Origin: an uncultured Prevotella sp.
Lineage (GTDB): Bacteria > Bacteroidota > Bacteroidia > Bacteroidales > Bacteroidaceae
Direction: 5' to 3'
Assembly: GCA_944320255.1 (NCBI GenBank)
Contig: CALUGU010000001.1
Location: 1 to 64,000, forward strand
DNA length: 64,000 nucleotides
Shown: in pieces, positions 49,556 through 57,541 of the stretch
Position numbering within the stretch: the stretch's first letter is position 1
How the letters are laid out: each line of letters starts with the position of its first letter
Program-made: the position numbers and the translations under genes
The notes under the pieces: model-generated
What the model was told of the DNA's origin: nothing
Database searches by the model: none
Seen by the model: the letters and a program-made list of their open reading frames with translations, nothing else

Positions 49556-49870
49556 ATGAAACTTAACATATCGCCTGAAGGCATCGCAGTGACAAAACGT
49601 TTCTTCCTCGCACTCGACACGCTGGCGATGCAACGCAAACTGAAAAGCGTAAGGGCGTTTTCTGAAAAATACAGCATCAACGGCTGGAATTTAAGCACCC
49701 TGCGCAAAGAGCCTGACAAGCGGCTCGTAAAGGTGGAATGGCTGTCGTATCTCGTGGCAGACTACGACGTGTCGGCTGAATGGCTGCTTACAGGAGTGGG
49801 CACTATGTTCAAAAGCAGCCAAATAAATTCGCATGGAGCCGATGTAATTGCAGGAGAGGATAAGTTATAG
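49556..49870 (+). CDS. Second small HTH regulator
   Basis: The protein has 104 residues from 49556 (MKLNISPEGIAVTKRFFLAL). It shows the same ending pattern as the repressor (VSAEWLLTGVGTMF), a helix-turn-helix (RAFSEKYSINGWNLSTLRKE) and no oligomerisation tail. It lies 28 bp downstream of the repressor, in the same direction. A duplicated or auxiliary repressor. Confidence 0.72.
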   Translation: MKLNISPEGIAVTKRFFLALDTLAMQRKLKSVRAFSEKYSINGWNLSTLRKEPDKRLVKVEWLSYLVADYDVSAEWLLTGVGTMFKSSQINSHGADVIAGEDKL

Positions 49871-50145
49871 GGTTTTTACGTAGAAACTTCTTAGGAACAA
49901 AAATAACCAGCATTGCGCCGCTTTTGCAGGGATTGGATAAATGTAGGGCGGCGCATAATTTTTTACTGCAATTAAATTCGGATTGTGATGCAAGCACAAA
50001 TCCGTGCCATACAAATCAAAGTCAGGGCGGCCAAAACTCTTTCGCGCGCACGCACACGCACGTAAACAATAGCTAATAATTATTATATATATTATTTTAA
50101 TCTTCTATATATATTATATAGATATTTGTCTGTCAACGATTTTTC
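49871..50145. other. AT-rich non-coding segment beside the iterons
   Basis: No credible gene. The segment holds a very AT-rich block (50068-50125, long TATATA runs), which could be a DNA-unwinding element, and a run of CGCGCACGCACACGCACG at 50043-50060. It lies between the second repressor and the iteron array. Confidence 0.5.
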
Positions 50146-50597
50146 GCACGGTTGGACGGTTTTCTTGACGACGTAAAAATAAAATAGGCATAAACTGTTG
50201 ATATATAACATTTTACGTATGAATAAAATAAAACACTTACTTGGACGTTTGGCACATTATTGATATAAAAGTTTTCTTATCGTCTTGGACGGTTTCTTGG
50301 ACGGTTTTTATTGGCGGCTTGGACGTTTTTATTTGATAATGTCTGCAAAATGTTGATATATAACGCTTTATGCACACTTGAAGTTGGTCGTTTTATTTCA
50401 GGGCGTTGGTCGATTACTTGGCAGGGGTTGGACGTTTTGTTGGTCGATTTTTGGACTTTGCTGGTCGTTTTCTTGGACTGTTTACAAATGTGGATATGTG
50501 TAATTTGTTGATATGTAAACATTTACAGACGTTAGAACTTGGACGTTTTGTTGGTCGATTTTCGGCCTTTGTTGGACGTTTTCTTGGACGGTTGGGG
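50146..50597. repeat. Iteron array TTGG(A/T)CG, candidate replication origin
   Basis: About 13 copies of TTGGACG or TTGGTCG followed by a T-run are scattered over 450 bp on one strand, often 11 bp apart (for example 50285/50296, 50428/50439, 50537/50548 and 50572/50584). With the AT-rich block to the left and no real gene inside, this has the look of an iteron-type origin or a large operator. Frames that translate through it only produce GRFVGRF-like or KRPTKRP-like repeats and are not genes. Confidence 0.7.
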
Positions 50598-50625
50598 AAA
50601 ATTGGGGAATATGTATCAAAGAAAA

Positions 50626-50653
50626 CCCCTGCTATCCTCACGGACGGCAGGGG
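50626..50653. ncRNA. Hairpin with the shared CTATCCTCACGGAC loop (copy 2)
   Basis: CCCCTGC (50626-50632) pairs with GCAGGGG (50647-50653). The loop carries CTATCCTCACGGAC (50632-50645), identical to that at 21515-21528 although the stem is entirely different. It lies just right of the iterons and 28 bp from the end of the gene at 50682. Confidence 0.6.
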
Positions 50654-50681
50654 TAAAGAACACAAAAAATAAACAATAACC

Positions 50682-50939
50682 TCACTCGTCCAGGAGGTTG
50701 TCTACGACATTGCAGACGAGCGAGAGGTTTTCGGAATTTCGCACAACAGCGTCAAGCGTGTTTTGCACTTGCCCGAATGCGGATGCAACCCTTCTTTTCT
50801 CGTTTTTCATATCAGGGCTGTTTAGGAGGTAGAACGACAGGACGCGCGAAATGGCTTCGTTGTCGTAGCCTGTCTTTATGGTCATCAACAAGTCTTTGAG
50901 GCTGTCAAGCAGGTCTTTCATTATTTCCTCGTCGTTCAT
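50682..50939 (-). CDS. Small helical hypothetical protein
   Basis: This 85-residue protein (MNDEEIMKDLLDSLKDLLMT) is all-helical and acidic. It lies between the iteron region and the broken Rha gene. No family recognised. Confidence 0.6.
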   Translation of the reverse strand: MNDEEIMKDLLDSLKDLLMTIKTGYDNEAISRVLSFYLLNSPDMKNEKRRVASAFGQVQNTLDAVVRNSENLSLVCNVVDNLLDE

Positions 50940-51030
50940 GTACTCGTATCTACTACGTGCCTTGTCACCAGTGTATTTGATTAAATCTATGTCTTGGAAT
51001 TTTATAATCGCTTGGTTTTTAACGTGTTAG

Positions 51031-51575
51031 TCAAAATAAGATGTCGCCGATAGTGTCCTTGATTTTCACGGCCTCCTTGCGTATGTCAGCAAGTTCGGCC
51101 ACCGCCTTGTCGATTTTTTCAGAAGCTCGTCAACGCTGCTGTAAGCATTGAGCGAGAGGCGCAGCACCTTGTTGTCAAGGATGCCGTAGTACAGGGCGGA
51201 GTTTCTGTCAGGGATGCTGGCAAGCACGCTCATGAAGCCATCGTCCGGTTTGGGCAGACGGTAGTTCATGCGTTTCTCGACTTCAAGCTCCTCAAGCCTG
51301 TTGATGATTTTCTCCCTCAGCAATGCGTCGTAACCTGATGCGAGTATCAGGCAACCTTTGGGCGTGAGGTTGTAGCAGGGTACGTCCTTGTAGCCTCCGT
51401 TCGGTTGTGGTTGCTTGTAGGATTAGAGCACAAAATTGTGCTGTGATACCCCTTGCTCCAAGAGGTTGCGGATGTCTCTCATCACGCCTCTGTGTGCCTT
51501 TCCTGTCACTTCCGCTATTTCAAGCGATGTCATGCCGCCGTTGCGGCAGATTGCCAAATCTTTTGTCTTTTCCAT
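51031..51575 (-). pseudogene. Rha-family antirepressor, interrupted twice
   Basis: From 51575 the frame gives MEKTKDLAICRNGGMTSLEI and a Rha (phage regulatory protein) DNA-binding domain (GKAHRGVMRDIRNLLEQGVS) up to a TAA at 51423-51425. Past it, in the same frame, the sequence continues as SYKQPQPNGGYKDVPCYNLT and LASGYDALLREKIINRLEEL, the conserved remainder. At a run of six A (51114-51119 on the complement) the frame is lost by one base. Adding one A restores IDKAVAELADIRKEAVKIKD to a TGA at 51031. TCA-to-TAA plus an A7-to-A6 slip would explain both. Inactive unless recoded. Confidence 0.82.
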
Positions 51576-51628
51576 AAATCGTTTCTCCTATATGTTTGAT
51601 TAAATTCATTGCCCTTAGTGTTCTTGTC

Positions 51629-51898
51629 TTAGTTGAGGTTCAATATTTCGGCGACCCTCTCAAACGCATCTTCCTTTGTCTTGTGGTAGGTAAGTATCTC
51701 CTTGCTGAAATACGGCTGGCCTTCCCAAGTGAGGATTTCGTAATGTTTCTCCCAGTGCTGGCCGTCCCAAATGTCTTTCGAGCTTACGTCTGCTGTGTTT
51801 GTGACTGACGGGTCGGCGTTCCTGTAAAAGTTGTACGGGAATATGTCGAACATTATGTGTTTGAGTTCGGATTTTGAGTTTACTTTGTAATGTTTCAT
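51629..51898 (-). CDS. Hypothetical small phage protein
   Basis: This 89-residue protein (MKHYKVNSKSELKHIMFDIF) is Tyr/Trp-rich, with DIWDGQHWEKHYEILTWEGQ. Unrecognised. It is preceded by a shorter copy of the regulatory repeat seen at 21.2 and 59.9 kb. Confidence 0.6.
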   Translation of the reverse strand: MKHYKVNSKSELKHIMFDIFPYNFYRNADPSVTNTADVSSKDIWDGQHWEKHYEILTWEGQPYFSKEILTYHKTKEDAFERVAEILNLN

Positions 51899-51904
51899 TG
51901 TTAT

Positions 51905-52020
51905 GTCCTCCTGTTGTTTAATTGGTTATTGATTTATTTTTGTATTGTAAAGATAACTATAAAAATTGATGTTTTAAAACGTTAAAACATTGAATGTCAG
52001 TGAGTTACCAATGATTAACT
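51905..52020. repeat. Partial third copy of the dispersed regulatory repeat
   Basis: The segment has GATGTTTTAAAACGTTAAAA and a following TTGAATGTCAGT...TTAC block, matching 21220-21275 and 59940-59995. It acts as the upstream region of the gene at 51629. It lacks the right two-thirds of the full repeat. Confidence 0.6.
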
Positions 52021-52079
52021 ATTAAAACCGGAGGTGCAACGTTTGCTAACATTTGAATGTGTGCAAAGACTTACATAAA

Positions 52080-52108
52080 CAAAAAAGAGGATGCAGCCGG
52101 CATCCTCT
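52080..52108 (-). terminator. Intrinsic terminator of the portal operon
   Basis: AGAGGATGC (52086-52094) pairs with GCATCCTCT (52100-52108). In the minus-strand RNA it is followed by UUUUUUG. It is positioned 20 bp after the last gene of the portal operon. Confidence 0.85.
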
Positions 52109-52127
52109 CTGTGCGTATGGTTGTGTT

Positions 52128-52487
52128 TCAATCTTCGTCTTTCCTGAACGGGTTGAAGTCGTTGTCCTCTCCGGGCTTGAACGTGCCGTCGAGCGTCATG
52201 TTGGTGTTGGCCTCGTCCTGCCAACGCTCGAACACGGCGCGGTCGGCCTCGTCCTGCCTGGCACGTTCCTCCGGTGTCATGGCGGTGCGTTGGACTTCGA
52301 TACGCTTCAATGTGTCTTTTACTTCTTTCCCGAACTCTTTGCATTCTTTTACGTAATCATCAAAATCTTTCTGTGTGGCGTTATCGTATCTCTCGGTAAG
52401 CCACCATCCTTCATAACCTTTGTATGTGAAGTGTGTGACGCGACCGTTCTTGCCAATCCTATTTATAAACCGTAGCCCTTTTATCAT
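52128..52487 (-). CDS. Hypothetical protein, last gene of the portal operon
   Basis: This 119-residue protein (MIKGLRFINRIGKNGRVTHF) has a beta-rich start and a helical, very charged second half (MTPEERARQDEADRAVFERW). ATGA overlap with the MuF gene. A head-associated or MuF-linked role (for example immunity to the toxin domain) is only a positional guess. Confidence 0.6.
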   Translation of the reverse strand: MIKGLRFINRIGKNGRVTHFTYKGYEGWWLTERYDNATQKDFDDYVKECKEFGKEVKDTLKRIEVQRTAMTPEERARQDEADRAVFERWQDEANTNMTLDGTFKPGEDNDFNPFRKDED

Positions 52488-54100
52488 TGCTCTATAAGTT
52501 TTATTTTCAATATGCCGTTTTCTATTTTCATGTCTGGAGACACAAAAAACTTAGTTCCCTTATCGAACAGCACCTCGTGCTGGTTTTCCGTTGTAAAGAT
52601 ACCATTAAATTCTGATATTTTGCTGATGTCCCTGCCGTTTTTGCCTTGTATTTCAAAAATAACCATCTTGTGGCTCTTGGGCACGCCGTCGTGGGTTATG
52701 AATTTCATCGGTGTGTCGGTGTAGCGGCTCGTGGAGAAAAATCCTTTGTCTGAAATGGTTTCGCCTATATGGCTTAGTATGCGTTCCTGTAATTTCTTCA
52801 TAGTCATTGTCTCGCCACGGTACGTCACGCCGGTGTATTTTGGCAGCTTCTGCAACGCACTGCTTATCAGGGTGCTTGCGGCGGTTACGTATTCGTCTGC
52901 CGTACCGCCCCGCAGACGGCGGTTTATCTCGCGGCTGGTGGCTCCGTTGTTGCCTTTGCCTACCGACTGCGTGTAGGCGTTGACGGCGGCGAGCTGCACT
53001 TCGGGAATGTCGGGATAGACTTTGTTGTAATACTCAACGCGGCTCATGGCAAGGTTTGTCCTCCTTTTGCGGGCAAACGATTTCTCGGTCTTGTTGTAGA
53101 CGTTCACCTTAAAGTCCTCGCGGATGTACTTCGAGTTGTCACGGATGAAATAAGGCGTGCTTTCCCAGCTTTTGGCCCGGTGGATGTTGTTGTCAATCCA
53201 CCGCTTGAAGCCGTCTGGCACGTCATTGGCGGCTCTCGTGGCGTCATCTGCCATATACTCGTCGTCGGTCATAACGACGGGCACGGTGTAGCACATGCAG
53301 TTAGGGTGCCAGCCGGTGAACTTGAAGTCCTTAGGGTAGCGGCCTTTGAGGTCGTCGCAGATGTCGGGGGCTGGATGCCGTCCGCTCAGCTTCACGTCGA
53401 AGCCGAGGATGAAGTCGAGTTGCCGCCAGCGCAGGTTCTCGGCTGTGCGGTAGGACATGTTTATCTCACTCCGGGCGAGGCGCATCGAGGCGTACTCGCA
53501 ATCGCGGCAACGGGCGGCGTGGCCGAACTTCTCCGCATAGTCGGCCTTCATCTTCGGGAAGTCAACAAGGTATTGGCTCAACCTCTTGCTTAGGGTTATA
53601 GCCGACGTGCCGCGTTCAATCGCAACCGACAGGGCGCATTCAAGTTCCTTCTTCAGTTCCTCCGATTGCTTCCACAACTTTTGCGAGAGGTTGAGGCCGC
53701 GGTCCTTGCGTTGCTGAAAGGCTTTCAGTGCGGCGTTGTCTGTTTGGAAATAGCGGTTGTACTTGTCGCCGCCCTTGTCAAAACCATACACTTTCATCGC
53801 CTTCTCGACGAGCAAGTCCTGCAACAGGTTGCTCTGTTTCCATTCTTCTGATGTTCCTGAATAAACCAGGCTGTTCATCTGCGCGGCGTAGTCGGCCATA
53901 AGCTGCTCGATGAGCGACGCTAATTCAGGATAGTTCTTAAACAGAAATTCTACAACCCCGTCGTAATCTGTCAGGCTTACGGCGTTGGCAAGGCGCAGGC
54001 AAATATCATCGTATATGCCCTGAACTTGCGCCATGTATTTTGCAAGGCGTGCGTTCAGCTCGTCGTAGACTTTCTTTTGGCTCGGTGTCTTGGGCTTCAT
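52484..54100 (-). CDS. MuF-like head morphogenesis protein fused to an ADP-ribosyltransferase domain
   Basis: The protein has 538 residues. The first 280 form a MuF/SPP1 gp7-like minor head protein: helical N-terminus, LVDFPKMKADYAEKFGHAAR, then ARSEINMSYRTAENLRWRQL and the C-terminal DLKGRYPKDFKFTGWHPNCM with CYTVPV. After a basic linker comes a C-terminal ADP-ribosyltransferase-like domain: TYRGE (Arg), GFFSTSR (S-T-S) and NQHEVLF (Q-x-E), the R-S-E triad order. MuF proteins are carried with the head or ejected with DNA; MuF-toxin fusions are known from phages. Here the toxin part could act on the host at infection. Confidence 0.85.
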   Translation of the reverse strand: MKPKTPSQKKVYDELNARLAKYMAQVQGIYDDICLRLANAVSLTDYDGVVEFLFKNYPELASLIEQLMADYAAQMNSLVYSGTSEEWKQSNLLQDLLVEKAMKVYGFDKGGDKYNRYFQTDNAALKAFQQRKDRGLNLSQKLWKQSEELKKELECALSVAIERGTSAITLSKRLSQYLVDFPKMKADYAEKFGHAARCRDCEYASMRLARSEINMSYRTAENLRWRQLDFILGFDVKLSGRHPAPDICDDLKGRYPKDFKFTGWHPNCMCYTVPVVMTDDEYMADDATRAANDVPDGFKRWIDNNIHRAKSWESTPYFIRDNSKYIREDFKVNVYNKTEKSFARKRRTNLAMSRVEYYNKVYPDIPEVQLAAVNAYTQSVGKGNNGATSREINRRLRGGTADEYVTAASTLISSALQKLPKYTGVTYRGETMTMKKLQERILSHIGETISDKGFFSTSRYTDTPMKFITHDGVPKSHKMVIFEIQGKNGRDISKISEFNGIFTTENQHEVLFDKGTKFFVSPDMKIENGILKIKLIEQ

Positions 54101-54352
54101 CGGTAGATATGGTTATGGGTGTGATGGCTGATTTAGTGCGGTAAATTGAAGGGTGGCAGTAAGGCGTTTTACTTACAGTTTTTAATGGGCGTCAATTCAA
54201 TGCGCATTGATGATGTTTAAGGGGTGTGAAGGGCATCAATGCCATGTGTAAAGGGCATCATTTCTCAATGAGCGGACGGCCTCTGAAAACTGTAAGCTCC
54301 GAGACTGCTTTTAATTTCAATCCGTAACTTTTTGTTGTCTGACGGCATTGCG
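54101..54352. other. Non-coding gap upstream of MuF gene
   Basis: This gap of about 250 bp has no credible gene. It contains two AAGGGCATCA(A/T) direct repeats (54230 and 54252 area) and a TAACTTTTTGTT element. No promoter of the palindromic family was found, so MuF is presumably transcribed from the portal promoter. Confidence 0.4.
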
Positions 54353-54535
54353 TCATATCCTCGGCTTGAACTTGCCGTTTTCGCACCTGCGGTTGAGCAC
54401 CACGCACCATTTCTCGAACTTGCAGCGTGCGAGCGTAGGCTCGCCAGTTAGGCTCGGCGAGTGCGGGTCGTAACTGTACGAGCAGTCCTTGCACTTGCCG
54501 ACAGGCGCGGAGCTAATCACTTTCCTTGGGCACAT
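54353..54535 (-). CDS. Small cysteine-rich phage protein
   Basis: This 60-residue protein starts MCPRKVISSAPVGKCKDCSY and has DPHSPSLTGEPTLARC, a layout seen in other Bacteroidales phage proteins (C...C..C with GEP..ArC). Probably zinc-bound. Overlaps the upstream gene by 23 bp. Confidence 0.68.
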   Translation of the reverse strand: MCPRKVISSAPVGKCKDCSYSYDPHSPSLTGEPTLARCKFEKWCVVLNRRCENGKFKPRI

Positions 54536-54854
54536 ACAGGTTGCATCTCATTTCCACAATGGTGTCACCTCCCTTGGCATAGACCGTCTCTTGCAAGCAG
54601 CACGCCTCGATGCAATCGAAGATGTCTTTTTTCGCTTTAGCCTTGCCTTTGCGGATGAGGGCGCGCACGGCGGCGCGGGTCGATTTCTCGCCGGTGTCCT
54701 TCTTGTACGCCTTAATGTCTTTCTTGCTGATTGAATATGCGCTGCCGCACACCTTCGGCTTGTAAACGTCGTTCTTCTCGAACACGGGAATGGTTTGCAC
54801 TGGGTTTACTTTCACGGCCAACCTTACGAGCCAGTTTGCTATCTTCTTTCTCAT
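54513..54854 (-). CDS. Basic hypothetical phage protein
   Basis: This 113-residue, Lys-rich protein (MRKKIANWLVRLAVKVNPVQ) has KKDIKAYKKDTGEKSTRAAV and three closely spaced cysteines near the C-terminus (DCIEACC). DNA- or capsid-binding is possible from charge and operon position. Unrecognised. Confidence 0.6.
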   Translation of the reverse strand: MRKKIANWLVRLAVKVNPVQTIPVFEKNDVYKPKVCGSAYSISKKDIKAYKKDTGEKSTRAAVRALIRKGKAKAKKDIFDCIEACCLQETVYAKGGDTIVEMRCNLYVPKESD

Positions 54855-54858
54855 AATC

Positions 54859-56040
54859 TTAAATGTTGTCGTCTATGTAATCGAATACTTGTTGCAGGGT
54901 TACGTTCTTTTCAAAAATCTCCTTGAGGATGTCGTCGGTGTCGTCGCCGAGGATGGGGCCGTTGCAAAGCTGGTGAAAGTCAATCTCGCCGAACGATATG
55001 TTCATCTCGATAAGTATCGGCTCTGCGTCCTCGCCGATGGCGAAGTCCCACGAAATAAGGCGTGACACGCCATAAAACCGGCAAGCGAGCTTCTTTGCAA
55101 GCCATAAACATTTATCATATCCTGGCACTTCAATTCCAGCAAATACTGCGCCTTGCGGATGTGTGTAATAAGCGTTGGCTTGCGCGTCGTATGCTACGTT
55201 TTTCAGGCATCCTGCTGTGTCAATTCCGCAGACTATGCCACCGCTGCTGCAATTATCCACCCTGCTGCCATTCACGCCCATCCTAAGCACAGACGACAAG
55301 GGCTTGCACACGCCGTTCCTGTACAAAGTGATGACGCGCACGGTGTTGACGCTGCTGCCGTTGATTGCGGACAATGCAGGATGCTGACTTATGGCTTCCT
55401 GCACGATATACTGCCGGTACTCGTTAGAGCCTCTGAACTCCTTGCAGTTCTTTTGGCTGACGAAATCAAGCAACTGCCCGAAGCTGTCCTCCTTTGCGTT
55501 CCAAAACATAACGCCGTGGCCACCGAACGAGCCTATGGCAGACTTGACAACTATATGTTGTGCATCATTGCATATCTGCTTGAACTTGTCAACGGTGACA
55601 GGGTTGTAGTTTTCATCCATGAACACGTCGTTGACTTTCCTCGCAATGGTGGCAGGGCGTTTGACATCGGCAAAGTACAAGTCGTACAGGTTCTTGTCGT
55701 CAATGGCCGTGGAACGCTGCGGATTGGTGAAATACTCGTCAACGAAAGCGTAGAAGAAGCTGTCAGGAATGTAATACTTCAACTTGGCATTGTCCGTCTC
55801 GACGGCGTTGTACACTTCAAACCACTTCATGCAAAGCAAGTCCATGTGCCAAAGCAGCTTGTCCCTCCAATAATTTTCAATGTCCTCACGCTGCGCAATG
55901 GATAGGGGCGCAAGGTTACACTCCTTCTGCCTTACGTACAAGTCGTTGTTCACAAGCCGCTGGACTGCGGTCTTTACCGAGAAGTCCTGACGCGACACAT
56001 ACAGTTTCTCGTCGTTGCTTAATAGTTTCCTTACGTTCAT
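54859..56040 (-). CDS. Sugar-transfer-type ATP-grasp protein in the portal operon
   Basis: The protein has 393 residues. Residues 140-390 carry an ATP-grasp fold of the sugar-transfer-associated group: VKSAIGSFGGHGVMFW as the ATP-binding loop, YIVQEAISQHPALSAINGSS, NTVRVITLYRNGVCKPLSSV and LISWDFAIGEDAEPILIEMN for the metal-binding E-x-N. Such enzymes usually sit in capsule or teichuronic pathways. Finding it directly after the portal gene (7-bp gap) is unusual; it may decorate virion proteins or DNA. The start has a variant leader, AAAGAGTAATG. Confidence 0.75.
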   Translation of the reverse strand: MNVRKLLSNDEKLYVSRQDFSVKTAVQRLVNNDLYVRQKECNLAPLSIAQREDIENYWRDKLLWHMDLLCMKWFEVYNAVETDNAKLKYYIPDSFFYAFVDEYFTNPQRSTAIDDKNLYDLYFADVKRPATIARKVNDVFMDENYNPVTVDKFKQICNDAQHIVVKSAIGSFGGHGVMFWNAKEDSFGQLLDFVSQKNCKEFRGSNEYRQYIVQEAISQHPALSAINGSSVNTVRVITLYRNGVCKPLSSVLRMGVNGSRVDNCSSGGIVCGIDTAGCLKNVAYDAQANAYYTHPQGAVFAGIEVPGYDKCLWLAKKLACRFYGVSRLISWDFAIGEDAEPILIEMNISFGEIDFHQLCNGPILGDDTDDILKEIFEKNVTLQQVFDYIDDNI

Positions 56041-56046
56041 TACTCT

Positions 56047-57486
56047 TTATATTTCTTGGTTCTGCATACTGAAAGCGGTTGCCCGTGCGGTGTTCTCTGC
56101 CTTCGTTTCTTCCTGTATCTGTTCAAGCGTCCCGTCCGGGTCTGTTGACTGCCCGAACTTGATTATCGACTCAAGCTGGCTCTCTATCGGCTTGCCGCCG
56201 TTGGCCTTCATGCGCTTGTTGATGTCGGCAAGCTCGTCGTTCTGTATGAACGGAGTTATCTGGTGTTCGCAGGTGATGTCGTCAAGGTAGGGCTTCCACT
56301 TGCCGTTCATTTGGGCGAGGAACGCCTTTATGACATTGAACTCCCTCTCGAAGAACTCCTGCCACGCTCCTGCCTCGTAGCCGATTTTCAGGTGCGCGTC
56401 GGTCAAAAGCGTCTGGCGTGCGTCATAGCCGATGTTGCCAAGACCCTTCATGTTCTCAAACGATATGTCGGGCATCTGCGACTGCATCCAGTAAAGTTTG
56501 AGCATCGTATCGATGTGGTACTTAACTGCCTCGATGGCTTGCGACCACGACACGTATGACACATCGCCGCCATTCTCGGTGCGGTAGATGCGGCGGCTCT
56601 CGCCCTTGTCCTCCATTCCTTGTAATCCGCCTGATATTTTCAAGACAGGGGCGGCGTTGTAGGCTATCACGTTGCTGTTTCTCGACAATGTGTATTCAAT
56701 CTCCTTGCGCAGGGTGCTAAGGCCGTGGTAGACAGGCTGCAAACGCCAAACATACGCTCCTGGTATCTTGCCGATTACTATTTCATCGCCATTGGTGGTT
56801 TCGCCGTTATCTCCAACTTGCGCGGTAAGTTCTTCCCAACTGCTGTCATCCATGCCCTGCCTCCATACGTAATGGCGGTTTTCGGTGTAAGTCTCGAAAT
56901 AAGTTATCACCTTGTCACCGACTTTCTTCCTATACTCGAACGACATTGCCAGCATGTCGTCAAGCTCGTCTATGAGCGGATATAGCTTAACTCCGTCCAT
57001 AGGCGAATACGTCTTGCATTTCAGCTTGTATGTGCAAGGGAAGCCGTACAATGCGTTTTCCTTTTTAACAGTGTACCAAATGGTAAACACTTCGCACGCG
57101 GCGTAATACGCAAGTCCACGCTTTAGGTTTACAGTATTTACATGGTTGTTTTCGTATATTTTCTCGAAAGCGGCCTGTATGTCCTTATAGACACCGTTAT
57201 CATCAGGGTAATGGTAGATGCGCTTTACTGGTATGGAAAACGTGAATTCAGACATTCGCAACGACAGCAGCTTTTCAAGTCCGAGCGATATGCGTGCTGA
57301 TTTTTCAGTGCCGTTCTTCTTGTCCTTCAAGTTCACATGGTCTTTTGTGACTTCATGCAAACTCGGCTCGTATTCGTTCACAAGCTCGCCCCAGCTTGGA
57401 ACGGGCACCGACTTGTTCTTCAGGTTGGCGATTATCTCGCTTGTACCCATACCGTTGAAATCTATGATGTCTGTAATCTTTGCCAT
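56047..57486 (-). CDS. Portal protein (SPP1-like)
   Basis: The protein has 479 residues from 57486 (MAKITDIIDFNGMGTSEIIA); a longer frame would pass through the promoter. The central part (YPLIDELDDMLAMSFEYRKK; GEIVIGKIPGAYVWRLQPVY-like) and the C-terminal DITCEHQITPFIQNDELADI match SPP1/phi29-type portals of Bacteroidales phages. Residue composition fits a dodecameric ring. First gene of the portal operon, 30 kb from terminase. Confidence 0.85.
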   Translation of the reverse strand: MAKITDIIDFNGMGTSEIIANLKNKSVPVPSWGELVNEYEPSLHEVTKDHVNLKDKKNGTEKSARISLGLEKLLSLRMSEFTFSIPVKRIYHYPDDNGVYKDIQAAFEKIYENNHVNTVNLKRGLAYYAACEVFTIWYTVKKENALYGFPCTYKLKCKTYSPMDGVKLYPLIDELDDMLAMSFEYRKKVGDKVITYFETYTENRHYVWRQGMDDSSWEELTAQVGDNGETTNGDEIVIGKIPGAYVWRLQPVYHGLSTLRKEIEYTLSRNSNVIAYNAAPVLKISGGLQGMEDKGESRRIYRTENGGDVSYVSWSQAIEAVKYHIDTMLKLYWMQSQMPDISFENMKGLGNIGYDARQTLLTDAHLKIGYEAGAWQEFFEREFNVIKAFLAQMNGKWKPYLDDITCEHQITPFIQNDELADINKRMKANGGKPIESQLESIIKFGQSTDPDGTLEQIQEETKAENTARATAFSMQNQEI

Positions 57487-57510
57487 ATTGTATAAGTTGA
57501 CATTGTACGG

Positions 57511-57541
57511 CAAAGATAGTTATAATAATTTGTTAAACAAA
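57511..57541 (-). promoter_or_regulatory. Palindromic promoter for the portal operon
   Basis: On the minus strand TTTG (57538-57541), 19 bp and TATCTTTG (57511-57518), with the family palindrome in the spacer. Expected transcription start near 57504, 18 nt before the portal ATG. Confidence 0.85.

Noticed and set aside
50146..50597. CRISPR array
   Set aside because: The repeat units are short (7-12 bp), irregularly spaced and have no unique spacers of constant length; no cas genes.
50277..50672. Open frames on both strands through the iteron array
   Set aside because: Their products only repeat GRFVGRF or KRPTKRP, which mirrors the DNA repeat; no start signal or homology.
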